The notes beneath the pieces are model-generated. The model worked only from the letters and a program-made list of their open reading frames with translations. It had not been told where the DNA came from and did no database searches. Of a stretch of 64,000 nt of DNA, positions 33,964 to 46,388 are shown piece after piece. Numbering within the stretch: the first letter of the stretch is position 1; each line of letters starts with the position of its first letter. The translations under genes and the position numbers were made by a program. Source of the stretch: Ampullaceana balthica (taxonomy: Eukaryota > Mollusca > Gastropoda > Lymnaeidae); assembly GCA_944989445.1 (NCBI GenBank), contig CALYLW010000121.1, positions 1,518,105-1,582,104 on the forward strand. The letters run 5' to 3'.

Positions 33964-35477
33964 AACATTTTAAGGTATAGGATTGAAACCTACAAATCTA
34001 ATGATTTAAAAAGCTTACAAAAGCTGTAAAAGACTGTTTCAACTGAAAAACTAGGCATAGAAAACATAAATTAGAAACCAACAGCATTGACAATCAGAAC
34101 ACTTACAACTAATACAGCAGAGCATTCTGAGCTGAACATTGTTAATAGTGATCTCTTGTAGAAACAGAAACAATAGGATTACAATTATGCAATGCTTTAG
34201 TGATATTTTTTTAATAAGCCTTTGAAAATTGTAATAACAAAGGGTTCACAGATTAAATTTATATTTAAAACTCAACAAAATTCTCTGTTTGGTAAATCTT
34301 TGACCACAAGAACAAACAGCTGATGATCTTTCTTTCTTTGATTGATAACTATATTAACAAAAAAAGCATTACATGGAAGAGCACACATAGTCTCTTACGG
34401 GACTTGCTTAGAGGATCAAAGCTGTGGGAACAGACTGTGTATGCGTGTTTTGTTTCAATCACCAAGAAAGCATTGCTTGTAAAAAAAAATTTTTAAAAAT
34501 AGTTTCTTACTGTAACTATGCAAGAGTGTAAATTTGTAAACTTTATAAAATCTCATCAACTGAATTCAAAAATATTTGCTGTGCTGTGCAATGAATTCAT
34601 AAAAGAGCATGAATATTTTCTTCTTAACTGGAGTTAAGATGATGTCTATGGTATTTTTTTCTTTCTGGTACTTGCTATTAATATTGTATGACTTTCCTCT
34701 GTAACCAAAGAATACCTATTCCATCAATTCCATCCTTGTCAAATGAATCTTGGAATGGTTGTCTCCACTGCACATTTGCGAAAAAAACTGTTTCTTCTGA
34801 TGAACTTTGACCTTTACTTTGCAGATCTTCAGTCTCACTCCTTCATATTTGTGACATTTAAATTACATGGTAGCAATCTAATTATGTTGAGGCTTCAAGA
34901 TAAGATTGGTACCGCATCGAAAAAGGCTCTTTGGTCGTGAGTAGGCAGGAGCAGAGAAAACTTGTTCAATGAGTATTTCCATACCTGATGAGATTTCAGC
35001 TTCTAGAAATGGAGACAAGTTTGAAGGAATATCTCCACCTAATCGACATCGAAAAAGTTTTAATAAGTAGCTCTTTTAGGCTGAATGTAGACAGGATTCA
35101 ATTACTAGATTTATAATTTGACTGTCAAGTGATACAGCACTGAAGTAAATCTTTTACATAATACCATGTAGTAAGTTTTAATTGTCATTTCATTAGAAGC
35201 ATTCAGTTATATAGCAGCAAAAAGTAATAGAATTTTTTATGACTTTTGTAACCAAGTGTTTATAAAAGTGTAAATCAGGCTGAACCCAATCTCAGAATAA
35301 ATTATACAAGTAACATATTTTGCTCCTAACCTCAGTTAGCAGGAAGCAGTATAGGTTAATTAAAATTATGCTTCTAATTCATAAATTATTGATCAGTGTG
35401 GTTTCTTTACATTTTTGTTTTCTTAAGACTTTGTAAACTGAAAATCTTGTGTGCCGATGCCATAATTTTTTGTGTGT
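33964..35477. other. No gene recognised
   Basis: AT-rich. The plus-strand frame at 34743-34940 has no known content. No clear mobile-element ends. Confidence 0.4.
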
Positions 35478-35575
35478 GTCCCATAACCTCGTGGTCGTAG
35501 AGGGTTCAAATGTTTTCATTAGAATTTTCTCGGGGCTTGGTAGACCTTGGCGGCGCCTATCTCCTCTCCTAAAAT
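35478..35575 (+). repeat. Dispersed repeat R2, copy 2
   Basis: CCCATAACCTCGTGGTCGTA and GGGGCTTGGTAGACCTTGGC, matching 25704-25817 and 45779-45886. Confidence 0.7.
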
Positions 35576-35924
35576 GATTAGGCCTTTGTGTTTGTTTAAA
35601 TTTAAAGTGAATCAGGAAAAAATAAACGTTGGTGGTATTGTGTAATAATAAAGATAGTTTGTAGTAATAGTTTAGAAGTAAAAGTAATATTATAGTAACT
35701 ATAATATAGTTTAGTATAGTAATATAGCAATAATCTAATACCAATAGAAATCTCAATTAATTATTGTCAATATATTCGTAATTTATCCATTAGAATGGCA
35801 AATATATAGTTACAAGCCAAGTAATATTAGAAGTAGAAGTCATAGCATACTGCAAGGGTGGGCAGAGTGCGGCCTGCGGGGCACATGAGGGCCGCCTCAT
35901 AGTTTTTGTGACCCGCCAAGAAAT

Positions 35925-38045
35925 TCAGAATGTAATTCAATAAAACTACACCAATCAGCGGCTAACTTCCAACAAACTTTCCTAAGTAAATTTAACACAA
36001 ATAGCCCAGTAGAAGAAATTTGGAAAGATATAAAAACAAATCTAAAAACTATAATGGATGAGAATGTTCCAACAAAACTAACATCAAATAAAATTAACAA
36101 ATGCTGGTTCAATTCTAGATTGAAAAAGCTATGCAAACTAAAAGAGAACTTATTTAAGAAATATAAAGCTACCAATTCATATAGGATACACAAAAAATAC
36201 TTAAAGATTAAACACTTGACACAAAAACTTAGTCGGAACCTCCAAAATGAATATATAAACAATGTAATTACCAAAGATAACAATAAAAACTTATGGTCCT
36301 TTATCAAATCTAAAAAAATGGAACCTTCAGGAATAGCCACACTAAAAGGCTCAAATAATAAAACCTATAATGATAATGAAACTAAAGCTAATATCCTTAA
36401 CACATATTTTGCATCATCTTTTTCTGCCTCAGGCGACATGGAAGTTTTAATAAATTTAAATAAAATGGAGGAAATAGGTAACATAACTGTAGATGAGATA
36501 GGTATACATTCACTCCTAAAAAACTTAAAAATAAACAAAGCTACTGGCCCAGATGATTTGCCTGCAAGATTATTAAAAGAACTAAGCAATGAACTGTCCC
36601 CAATCCTTGTAGTTCTCTTTCAAGCCTCTCTAAACCAGGGTAAAGTGCCCCAGGATTGGAAATTAGCTAATGTAAGTCCACTCTTTAAGAAAGGGGATAA
36701 ATCAGACCCTGGTAATTACAGGCCTGTATCACTTACTAGTATCACCTGTAAATTACTAGAACACATAATATATAGTAGAATAGTTAACCACCTTGACAAA
36801 TATAATGCCATATGCCCACATCAACACGGCTTTAGAAAAAACAGATCATGTGAAACGCAATTAATAGGTTTAATAGATGAACTATCAAAAGGCTTGGACA
36901 AAAATGATCAAATAGATACAATATTACTAGACTTCTCAAAAGCATTTGACAAAGTTCACCATCTTAGTTTACTTAAAAAACTTAACTACTTTGGAATCTC
37001 AGGTTCCTTACATCACTGGATCCAAGACTTCCTTTTGGGCAGGGAGCAAACTGTAATAATTAATGGATCTAAATCTGCACCAATAAAGGTTAACTCAGGA
37101 GTTCCACAAGGAACTGTCCCTTACTCTTTTTAATTTATATAAATGATTTACCCAACAACATCTCAACAGGTACAAAAGTTAGGCTATTTGCTGATGATTG
37201 TATAATCTATAGAACAATAAAATCAGAACAAGATAGCAAAATTTTACAAAAAGACTTAGATGAATTGATAAAATGGGAAACTAACTGGAGTATGTCTTTC
37301 CATCCAGAAAAGTGTCAACTGTTAAGAGTAACAAAGAAAAATAAACAAATAAATTCAAAATATTACATTCATGGAAAAGAACTGACCCAAACTAAAGATG
37401 CAAAATACTTAGGAGTCTTAATAAATGAGAAACTATCATGGAATCAATGAAGTTATTAAAAAATCAAACAAAACCTTAGGCTTTATAAAAAGGAACTTTA
37501 ACAAATGTAATAGAGATATAAAACTAAAATGCTACCTCACTTTGGTGAGACCTGCACTAGAATATGCATCTTCTGTATGGGACCCATCCACCAAAGAAAA
37601 CATTGATAAACTAGAACAAATTCAAAAAAGAGCTGCCAGATTCATTACTGGAGAATATTCGAAACTGACAAGAGTAACACCATTAGTTAAATCATTAAAC
37701 CTTGAAACACTAGAGGATAGAAGAACCAAGAGCAAAGTAGTAATCATACATAAAGCAATTAATTCTAATTTAGAAATACAACACAAAGATAACTTAATAC
37801 AACCCTCAGATAGACATAAGGATAAAAACACCTTTCTTATTCCGTATGCAAGAACAAACACATACAAGTTTTCCTTCTTCCCGTCCGGAATTCGGGCGTG
37901 GAATGGGTTGCCTGAAGAATCCAGGAAAACCAACACTTTATCAACATTTAAATCTCTAATAAAAATGCAGGACTAAACACAAACCATAGATAAGCGTAGG
38001 ACGCAATAATCTTCTGTATAGAAGGAGCGTCTGTAAACAGATAAG
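35925..38045 (+). pseudogene. Jockey/CR1-like LINE, copy 1 (reverse transcriptase)
   Basis: Long open stretch 36054-37133 with RT motifs: INKATGPDDLPARLLKEL, DWKLANVSPLFKKGDKSDPG, NYRPVSLTSITCKLLEHIIY, HGFRKNRSCETQLI, TILLDFSKAFDKVHH and VNSGVPQGT, followed after a frameshift by RLFADDC (catalytic Asp-Asp). Further frames at 37265-37450 and 37425-37976 complete the thumb and C-terminus. Compared with copy 2, it lacks 7 bp after GGAACTGT near 37113 and 8 bp after GGAATC near 37444; both losses break the frame. The endonuclease part is missing (5' truncation near 35925). The 3' tail holds GGACGCAATAATCTTCTG and GATAAGATAAG. Confidence 0.88.
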
Positions 38046-38079
38046 ATAAGAATACCGGCCTTGAACTGAGATTTGCTTA

Positions 38080-38360
38080 ATGTCCACAGCCAAAAGTTTG
38101 TCTCATGTTTTCCAATAGAGCGGCTACATTGTATCACTGCTGATATTGATACAGCACCTGAGAAGCTGCAGCTTGAGCTGACTGACATACAGTCAGATCA
38201 CACAGTGAAAGAAATGTTTCATGCTGTGACTGCTATAAGTCTTTGTCTGCTGAAAAATTCCCGAGTGAAAAAATTTGCTGGGACAATGTCCTCTACAGAT
38301 AAAGTATCTTGATCTACATATATTTGTGAGCAAATGACCATGAATCATGAAGATCAACAA
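38080..38360 (+). pseudogene. hAT transposase C-terminal remnant (GTF2I/ZBED-like)
   Basis: The frame at 38073-38312 reads TAPEKLQLELTDIQSDHTVK, then FAGTMSSTDKVS, and just after it YICEQMTMN. The APEKLQLELxDLQ and S-T-Y-x-CEQ motifs are characteristic of the C-terminal part of the GTF2IRD2/ZBED5 type of hAT transposase. It is the same type as the fossil at 461-1358 but a different segment. Confidence 0.65.
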
Positions 38361-38370
38361 GAGTAAATAC

Positions 38371-38800
38371 TAGGGCTGCAGAAATTAACGATTAATTAAT
38401 CAATTAATCGTTAAAAATTTTAATCAATTAAATTTAATTTTGATCGATTTAAATTCGATTAAAAGTTAAAACATTTCTAATATTTTTTTTTCCAATTTAT
38501 TAATAATTTATATTTTTTGTTACTTACATACTTTCCCCTCCTATTATTATTATTTATAAAGACGTACGTACATACGTAAACAAAAAGGTTTTTCTTCCTT
38601 ATTTCTTGCATAGCAGAACGAATTTGCTGTGTTGCATCACAAAATTTGGGAGCCATAGAATTTCCGCGACTAAACCAATTATTTAAATAAAGAATCGCAA
38701 CTTATCAGGATCTATATGTGCGTTATAAAAATATAATTAATCGGAATTAATCAATTAATTTTTTCCCGATTAATCTATCACATTTTTTAAAATCAGTAAA
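38371..38800. mobile_element. hAT-like MITE family M3, copy 1
   Basis: Begins TAGGGCTGCAGAAATTAACG with repeated ATTAATCG words. Its interior (AAACAAAAAGGTTTTTCTTC, CATAGCAGAACGAATTTGCT) aligns with 61177-61612. The right end is eroded. Confidence 0.7.
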
Positions 38801-38989
38801 TACAGTAAATACAGATGCTCTTTCTTTGACATATACATAAACTTGCAGGCAGTGATGATAAAAAGAAAGTTTTTAAAAATATTTTAACAAATTTTAAAAA
38901 GTGTGATAGGGTACACTTGAGATTGTCTCATTACAATTACAGATTCTATAATTATTTTTAAGTGTGTTCGCAGTGAGTTGCAGCTAGAA

Positions 38990-39335
38990 TTAGAAATATA
39001 GATAAGATGACATTACCCCTGTCACAAATCTTGGACCCCCCCACCGAGCCCCACCCCAAAGTACGTCACACTTTCAAACAATTTTTTAAAATAACAAAAT
39101 CGAAGTGATGTATGCGATTATCCGCACGGTTCGACTGCGCATGCTTACCTAACAAAATAGTTAACATTTTATATAAAACACCTTGACCTGACCCCCCCCT
39201 CCCCCTGTCAAATACTGTCACACTTTCTTACACCCCCTTCCCCCCCCCCTCCCCCCCCCCTCTGGACGCTCCAGTCTGGAGCGTGAAGTCTGGAGCGTGA
39301 TGTACTTAACTTAATGAGTTAATGGACGGCCCCTA
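38990..39335. repeat. MITE family M1, copy C (right end)
   Basis: CCCTGTCACAAATCTTGGAC, C-rich blocks with CTGTCA, and the final AATGGACGGCCCCTAA end. The left end is lost and the CGTCATTT part near the right end is altered. It contains long poly-C runs. Confidence 0.6.
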
Positions 39336-39511
39336 AGCCTAAAGTCATATTTAAACGGTGCGGAAATGCGCTACCACAAAGTGGCCCGCGAGCCAAAACA
39401 ATTGCCCATCTATCTACCCCTCCCCTGACATTCAATTTCATTCATCACAAAATCCAGAAACAGTATCAGAATAACAGTGTAATAACAGCCTCAGTCGCAC
39501 TAACTAGTCGC

Positions 39512-39534
39512 AGTAGTAGTAGTAGTAGTAGTAG
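39512..39534. repeat. (AGT)n trinucleotide repeat
   Basis: Seven to eight AGT units. Confidence 0.9.
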
Positions 39535-40097
39535 CTTTAACTTTAAATTGAGTAGGCTAAGTAGATCTATATCTCACTTACTTTGATAAGATTCCTTCTT
39601 TAGTTCATCCGTATAATTCTTATATGAAGTAAATTAATTACAGTTCATAAGGAATCTTGTTTTTATAGACTGTTATCTATTTCCTGTTACTACTTATAGG
39701 CCTGAGAAACCGAGGCAGTGGGACCGGCACCTTATTATTATATATGTGTGTAAACAAACACTTTTTGGTAGAAGTTTAGAAAAATACTTGACAAAATGGA
39801 AAGTCAGCGGTTCTAAAAATATTTTTTAAATTTCATTAAGCTGAGAGTACTTACAAATCCTCTGATGAGGATTTCTTTCAGCATTGTTGTCATGTTGTGG
39901 TACCATTGTCACAATGATGATTGTCATTGTGGCAATTGTGGAAGTAATTTGAAATCCTTTGTTTTGCTACAATTAAAAAGGCAAATTAATGGCAGCAAAA
40001 CAGTGATTTCAAATTGTTGATTAGTATGATTTAAATAATTATATTAACTAGCCTACCATCAGGATTTGACTAATACTAATACTAATAGTAAATAGTA

Positions 40098-42540
40098 CTA
40101 ATTTTAACTAATACTCCGGGCAAATGCACGGAGTTACAAAATTGAGGGGTGCAAAATTATCTTATCTTATCTGTTTCAGACGCCCCTTCTATACAGAAGA
40201 TTATTGCGTCCTACGCTAATCTATGGTTTGTGTTTAGTCCTGCATTCTTATTGGAGTTTTAAATGTTGTTAAAGTGTTGGCTTTCCTGGTTTCTTCAGGC
40301 AACCCATGCCACGCCCGAATTCCGGACGGGAAGAACGAAAATTTGTATGAGTTTGTTCTTGCATACGGAAAAAGAAAGGTGTTTTTATCCTTATGTCTAT
40401 CTGAGGGTTGTATTAAGTTATCTTTGTGTTGTATTTCTAAATTAGAGTTAATTGCTTTATGTATGATTACTACTTTACTCTTGGTTCTTCTATCCTCTAG
40501 TGTTTCAAGGTTTAATGATTTAACTAATGGTGTTATTCTAGTCAGTTTTGAATATTCTCCAGTAATCTGGCAGCTCTTTTTTGGATTTGTTCTAGTTTAT
40601 CAATGTTTTCTTTGGTGGATGGGTCCCATACAGAAGATGCATATTCTAGTACAGGTCTCACCAAAGTGAGATAGCATTTTAGTTTTATATCTTTATTACA
40701 TTTGTAAAGGTTTCTTTTTATAAAGCCTAAGGTTTTGTTTGATTTTTTAATAACTTCATTGACATGGGGATTCCATGATAATTTCTCATTTATTATGACT
40801 CGTAAGTATTTTGCATCTTTAGTTTGGGTTAGTTCCTTTCCATGAATGAAATATTTTGAATTTATTTGTTTCTTTTTCTTTGTTACTCTTAACGGTTGAC
40901 ACTTTTCTGGGTGGAAACTCATGCTCCAGTTAGTTTCCCATTTTATCAATTCATCTAGATCTTTTTGTAAAATTTTGCTATCTTGTTCTGATTTAATTGT
41001 TCTATAGATTATACAATCATCAGCAAATAACCTGACTTTTGTTCCTGTTGAGATGTTGTTGGGTAAATCATTTATATATATTAAAAAGAGTAAGGGACCT
41101 AGCACAGTTCCTTGTGGAACTCCTGAATTGACCTTTATTGGTGCAGATTTAGATCCATTAATTATTACAGTTTGCTCCCTGCCCAAAAGGAAGTCTTGGA
41201 TCCAGTGATGTAAGGAACCTGAGATTCCAAAGTAGTTAAGTTTTTTAAGTAAACTAAGGTGGTGAACTTTGTCAAATGCTTTTGAGAAGTCTAGTAATAT
41301 TGTATCTATTTGATCATTTTTGTCTAAGCCTTTTGATAGTTCATCTATTAAACCTATTAATTGTGTTTCACATGATCTGTTTTTTCTAAAGCCGTGTTGA
41401 TGTGGGCATAGGGCATTATATTTGTCAAGGTGGTTAACTATTCTATTCTACTATATATTATGTGTTCTAGTAATTTACAGGTGATACTAGTAAGTGATAC
41501 AGGCCTGTAATTACCAAATTCATTTTAGGGAAATGCGGAGGACCGATCAGTAAATAAATGTTAAAAAAACAAGTTCCAAAAATCAGGTCCAAAATCCTTT
41601 TTAAAAGTTAAGCGTAAAACATTATCATTATCATTTAAATAATTGATTCATAACTATTATATTATAAAACAAAAATTCGATTTTAACCCGGGATGCAGCG
41701 ATTTAATGACGAGAGCAAACTCACGAGAAGTTGTACTGTTCTTTCTACGGTGCAAAAGGTGTAACTAGGACTAGGATATTTTGCGCCCAGGGAAAAACTA
41801 TCAAAACATTATAAAATTTGCGCCAAGACCCTTAACATTTCATCAAAATTTACTATGATTTTACGTTGTAAGCCTCATTTTGCGCCCCTGTACCTTGGAG
41901 CCCGGGGACATATTTACCTCGCTGTCCCACATTGTTACGACTTGGACCGGCGCACAGTACAAAAGGGTTTAATTTTGATTTTTCTACGAGCGGACGCAAA
42001 TTCATATCATAAAATTATAAAAGACATCTTAGCAATGGATAGTAAATTAGCAGAAATGGTTTGTGTATTCTGTAGCTAAAGATTGTTTTTGCCTCTACTG
42101 CAAAATTGTTTGCAATGGGTACATCTTTGTTAGCAAACGATGGTTATGGAGATTGGCAGCATATAGTGCAAATCCTTAAAAAACGTGAAACTACAAAGAA
42201 CATTTTAAAACCAAAAGTCTTGTATTGAATTAAGAGTTCGTTTTAAATTTCACAAACAATAGATACTACTTCTCAAAGACTTTGAAATGGAGAAACCCAT
42301 CAATGGAGGCTGTTTTTCAACGGGTATTTTCGATCGTCAAACTTGTGCGATAGCGGCTTTGCATTTAGGGATAGCAAAGAAAATGTAAATAAACATGATC
42401 AGAGGCTTTACTGGGTTAATGTCACCGAGTGGGGTAGCTCATGATGGCACCCCCTCATAGACCTCCTCCGAGCCTGCCAGTACCAAATAACGGGAACATA
42501 CATACTTTTCCATTTTGGTGTCACAAGGTGTGGTCCGCAA
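40098..42540 (+). repeat. Dispersed repeat R1, copy 2, split by a LINE
   Basis: 40098-40158 (GCAAATGCACGGAGTTACAA, GAGGGGTGCAAAATT) and 41520-42540 (GGAAATGCGGAGGACCGATC, TTACGACTTGGACCGGCGCA, GCAAACGATGGTTATGGA) together match the continuous copy at 11405-12505. The LINE at 40159-41519 interrupts it with AAATT on both sides. Confidence 0.7.
40159..41519 (-). pseudogene. Jockey/CR1-like LINE, copy 2 (inverted)
   Basis: Opposite orientation to copy 1 and very similar. The minus-strand frame 40542-41186 carries VNSGVPQGTVLGPLLFLIYI, RLFADDCIIYRTI, NWSMSFHPEKCQPLRV and YLTLVRPVLEYASSVWDPST, so the region broken in copy 1 is intact here. It is 5' truncated at 41519 inside the NYRPVSL region. Its 3' end (CAGATAAGATAAG) lies at 40159. 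It is not a functional element because the 5' half is absent. Confidence 0.88.
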
Positions 42541-43330
42541 TCCGCGAAAACGAGATGAGATGCTGGAATTTTACTCAATTCAACGAAATCTTTTTCTTTT
42601 CTATGTTATCTCAATTTATGGGAACCCGTCATTTTTTTAAAATTAATGCAAAGCCATTGCATGGAACAAAGAGATGTGCTAATACAAAATGCTGTTATAT
42701 GAGCCAAACAATTTGTGAAGAGATGGAGATATCAACTGAACGCCTAGTTAGAAGGAGAAAAAATATGAGTACGGAAAATTCAGAAGATGTTGTTCTATCT
42801 TTAGAACAAGAAGTACAACGAGTAATGTTTTTATCCATGGCTTGAATTATAAAATACAATAAAATAACGCTTTGATGAGTTGCATGTCCTTGCAAGAAAA
42901 TATTAGTATATAATACCATGTAACCTACTAAATGAAGCATTTGAACATCAAATAAATTACTTTATTGACATTGACAGTTCAATATGGAAAGAAAAAGGAT
43001 CCAGGTTTTTTTTATGGCTGCACCTACACTACAAGAAGAGTCATTATGTTAGAAAAACGTGGGGAAAAGGTCCCCTTATCTATTAAAATTTATTCAACAG
43101 TATATATTGGAAAATTTTGTACCCAATATTGTAATTTTGCTATGAATTTTTTTCAACTATTGCTATCAGTGTCGCTACCTGTGAAAAGAGCTTCTCCAAA
43201 CTGAAGTTGATAAAAAAATTATCTTTGTTCCAGAATGAGCGATTAAAGACAACAAAATCTTGCAATACTGTCCATAGAACAAGATATTACAAATAATTTT
43301 AATTTTGATAGCATAATACACAATTTTTCT
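42541..43330 (+). pseudogene. hAT transposase remnant (ZMYM1-like), N- and C-terminal parts
   Basis: The frame 42441-42845 ends with ICEEMEISTERLVRRRKNMS and a Ser/Glu-rich segment, like the linker of ZMYM1-type hAT transposases. After a gap, 43160-43310 reads VSVATCERSFSKLKLIKK and LFQNERLKT, the hAT C-terminal dimerisation motif. The RNaseH-like middle is missing or elsewhere (44355). Confidence 0.65.
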
Positions 43331-43381
43331 ATTATGAAAGTTAGGAAAGTAAATGTATAAATTTGTTTACATATTAATGTA

Positions 43382-43546
43382 CAGAGGCATAACTGGGTTT
43401 TTGATGCCCTTGCCTAATTTATTTTTGGCGCCTTTTATTTAATTAAAAATTAAAAAAAAATATTGATTTAGCGGCGCCCTTTTGAACTGGCGCAGGCCGG
43501 CGCCCTTGGCAACTGCCCCAATGCCAAGCCGTTGTTACGCCACTGC
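43382..43546. mobile_element. Small MITE with CAGTGGCGTAAC-type ends
   Basis: Begins CAGAGGCATAACTGGG and ends CCGTTGTTACGCCACTG, inverted ends, with GGCGCC-rich interior. A similar end occurs at 5331 and at 44300-44345. Confidence 0.6.
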
Positions 43547-43872
43547 TAATGTATACAATTTCTTTGTTTGTAAAAAAAAATATTTATAAATACAAAATAA
43601 AAGAATATTTGGAAATGTTTTTATATGTAAATTTGGAATATGTTTTGTCTCATGCCTGCGACCTCAGTAACTTTCGTGTGGCCTTTAAAAAAAGGATCTT
43701 GTATTTTTATAAACGTATATTTATAGGTATATAATCTTATGCGGCCTCTTTTATTACTGCCAACATAAATATGACATGCAATGGTAAACATGTTTCCCAC
43801 CTTTACTTCGTTTTAATTACAATTATTTATTCCTTTTTTTTAATTTTTAAAAACCATAATATAATCGACTAA

Positions 43873-44288
43873 GTGGCCGTCCATAAATGACGTCACGCTA
43901 TTTTGGCTGATATTTCATCCCCCCCCCTTTTTCGTCACACGTCGTCACAAAAACTTTGACCCCTTCTTCAATAAGACGACACAAAGCTCCCCCCCCCCAT
44001 TAAAGCCGTATTTTTTGTTTGAAAATGAGCATGCTTCAAATTAAATGTTTTCCATTTAAGTATGTTTAAGTGTAACGCTGCATTCTAATATCGTAACACG
44101 CTTTTACATAAACGGCATTAAATAAAGTGTCAGTAATCAAATATTTAAGTGGGAATTTATTTAAAGTTGCGTGTTTTGACGTGACGTAAAATTTCTTAAA
44201 CACCCCCCCCCCTACTTCGTTACACATCGTTACAAACGTATGTGACTCCCCCCCCCCAGGTGCGTGACGTCATTTATGGACGGCCCCT
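43873..44288. mobile_element. MITE family M1, copy D (complete)
   Basis: Left GTGGCCGTCCATAAATGACG and right CGTCATTTATGGACGGCCCC. Longer interior than copy B, with AATGAGCATGCTTCAAATT and C-rich blocks on both sides. Confidence 0.8.
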
Positions 44289-44354
44289 AAAAAGGGCGGC
44301 AAATTGGAGACCGCCCCGGGCGGCAAAAGTTCTAGCTACGCCACTGCATCCACC

Positions 44355-44680
44355 TAGTGACGCCTTTGAACATGATTATGAAATATTTTTAAAGCTAGTC
44401 CAACTTTTAGCAGAATTTGATCCTCTCTTGGAGGAGCATATTGTAAGAATTGCTTTAAATAAACAACATTTAAAAAAAACACAAACTTGAATAAGACCAT
44501 TCAAAATGACGTCATTAAACTAATTGCAAATAATATCAAAAGTCACCTATTAGATGAATTTTTAAAATAATACTACTCAATTAATTAGATTACAAACCAG
44601 ACTTAAATACAATAGAACAAATGACCTTCGTTAAAAGGTATGTTTTGATTGAATAAGAAGACATTAGCGTGCTTGAGAAA
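44355..44680 (+). pseudogene. hAT transposase fragment (ZMYM1-like), middle part
   Basis: The frame reads AFEHDYEIFLKLVQLLAEFD and PLLEEHIVRIALNKQH, then degraded TIEQMTFVKRYV. This is the section just before and at the D-x-T-x-D-x-x-x-x-EQM segment of hAT transposases. Collinear with 12515-12860. Confidence 0.65.
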
Positions 44681-44689
44681 TGTGATGTC

Positions 44690-45020
44690 ACATAAAAAAA
44701 TCGCAACTTTAAATAAAAGTTCCACTTAAATATTTGATTTCTTACAATTTATTTTATGACGTCTTACAATAACTTACATAGCTTCACGCGTGTTACGATA
44801 ATAGAGTACAACCTTACACTAAATCCATACTTAAATGACAAAAAAGTGATTTAAAACATGCTCTTTTTAAAAAAGAAAATACAGCTTTTGGGGGTGGGGG
44901 ATCAAAACTTTGTGACGTCATATTGTAGGGGGGGTCTAAGTTTTTGTGACGACGCGTGGCAAGGGGGGGGGGTGAAAAATCGGCGAAAATCGCGTGACGT
45001 CATTTATTATCAGCCCCTAT
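44690..45020. repeat. MITE family M1, copy E (right end intact)
   Basis: GTGATGTCACATAAAA then AAAGTTCCACTTAAATATTT (shared with copies F and G), the G-rich block, and the end GCGTGACGTCATTTATTATC. The left end is missing. Confidence 0.65.
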
Positions 45021-45276
45021 GAACTAAAAGATGTTAGGTCTTCTGTGATTTTGGAAAATTGCAAATCTTTGGAAAGCCTTTTAACAATGGAGAATCAGTG
45101 GGTACACAATTTCTAATTAAATATCAGGGGTTTATTCTCTATTGAAAAAATATTTAGAACTTTGGAAGTTTTGAAATTCATAACAAAAATGAAATATGTT
45201 CCAAACTTGAGCGTTGCTCTAAAAGTTTTATTAACTTCAGAGCCGGGGAAAGTAATTTTTTCAAACTAAAAATAAT

Positions 45277-45538
45277 CAATCTTATCTTCTCAATACAGAC
45301 GCTCCTTCTATGCAGAAGATAATTGCGTCCACAGACCATTACAGATGATCTGTTGGCAACTGATGCAGCGTTCACAGGCCACGGCTTTGTGGGTTCCACG
45401 CATTACCCAGCCGCTTAACTAGTGTTAGGTACCCAATCGGAGCTGGGTGACTCAGGGATGCCCTAGGCCCCTGGAACAAACCCTTGCCTTCACACGGATT
45501 CGAACACATGACCATCTGCCACTCGACCACCGCGTCTA
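45277..45538 (-). mobile_element. tRNA-derived SINE, copy 1
   Basis: Minus-strand head GACGCGGTGGTCGAGTGGCA (A box) and TGTTCGAATCCGTGTGAA (B box), then a body with AACCCACAAAGCCGTGGCC, and tail GGACGCAATTATCTTCTG. It lacks about 20 bp between the boxes that the other two copies have. Confidence 0.82.
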
Positions 45539-45778
45539 GAACTATTTTGGAAACATCTCAAACAAGATTTTCAAACCTCGCTAAATTAGCAGTTGATTAT
45601 AAGCTCAGTAACAGCTTAAATATTTATATATTAATTAGATAAGCCTCTGAACTAAAAGCTCCTTTAAAAAATGTCCGAGTATATACTCATGCTTTTTATT
45701 AATGAATCATTTTTTTATAGAAAAATCTAATTACAAATTAACGCCACAATAAAAATGTAGATTAGTGACTATTGCTAA

Positions 45779-45886
45779 AAAGTCCTCCGCTGACTTGTAG
45801 AGGAGATGGGCGACGCCAAGTCTAACAGGCCCCGAGAAAGTTCTAATGGAAACATTGGAACCCCCTACGACCACGAGGTTATGGGA
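45779..45886 (-). repeat. Dispersed repeat R2, copy 3 (inverted)
   Basis: Reverse complement of the 25704 and 35478 copies (AAGTCCTCCGCTGACTTGTA, GGCCCCGAGAAAGTTCTAAT). Confidence 0.7.
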
Positions 45887-46388
45887 CACACAAAAAAAAT
45901 TAACAAAAATAATAATAATTAAAAATTACAAATATGTTTGTTAATTACTGTGTTTAAGTTTTAGATAAAGTGTTGTTTTTTTATGTTCGCTAAAAATATA
46001 AAAAGTAAAAAGCCATATACCCTTTTTCAAAAAGTACTTAAATTGTAATGACATAGGACGTAATTTTTTCAATTTTGCACGGAGTTGTTCAAAGGCTAAG
46101 TCCGGCCCTGCTACCATCACCAAATCGGTCTTACAGATGCCATGTGAGTTTTAGTATAAGTTATAAGCATTATATATTATATGAAGTAAAATGTTACATA
46201 ATAATCGTGCAATTAGTAATATTATTATTTCAACAAAATAAACATTGAATTTTTAATTATTTCTTTGAGAAGAGACACGTGAAGCTATAATTAAATGTTG
46301 AGTAAAAACTGAAAAAGTTGGGTAGTGCGCAATTTGAAGGCGATAGAGCTTTTCTTCGCATGACCTTGCTATTTGTAATTATGAGGGT

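Larger units (their letters stand above)
35850..39420 (+). mobile_element. hAT element broken up by later insertions
   Basis: Left CAAGGGTGGGCAGAGTGCGG and right GTGGCCCGCGAGCC with TTGCCCATCT resemble inverted hAT ends with subterminal GCGGCC/GGCCCGC. Between them lie LINE copy 1, a hAT transposase C-terminal remnant (38080-38360), a small hAT element (38371-38800) and an M1 MITE (38990-39335). The assignment of the two ends to one element is an inference. Confidence 0.45.

Noticed and set aside
35379..35756. 125-codon minus-strand ORF
   Set aside because: Overlaps dispersed repeat R2 and AT-rich sequence, with a composition-driven Leu/Tyr-rich start.
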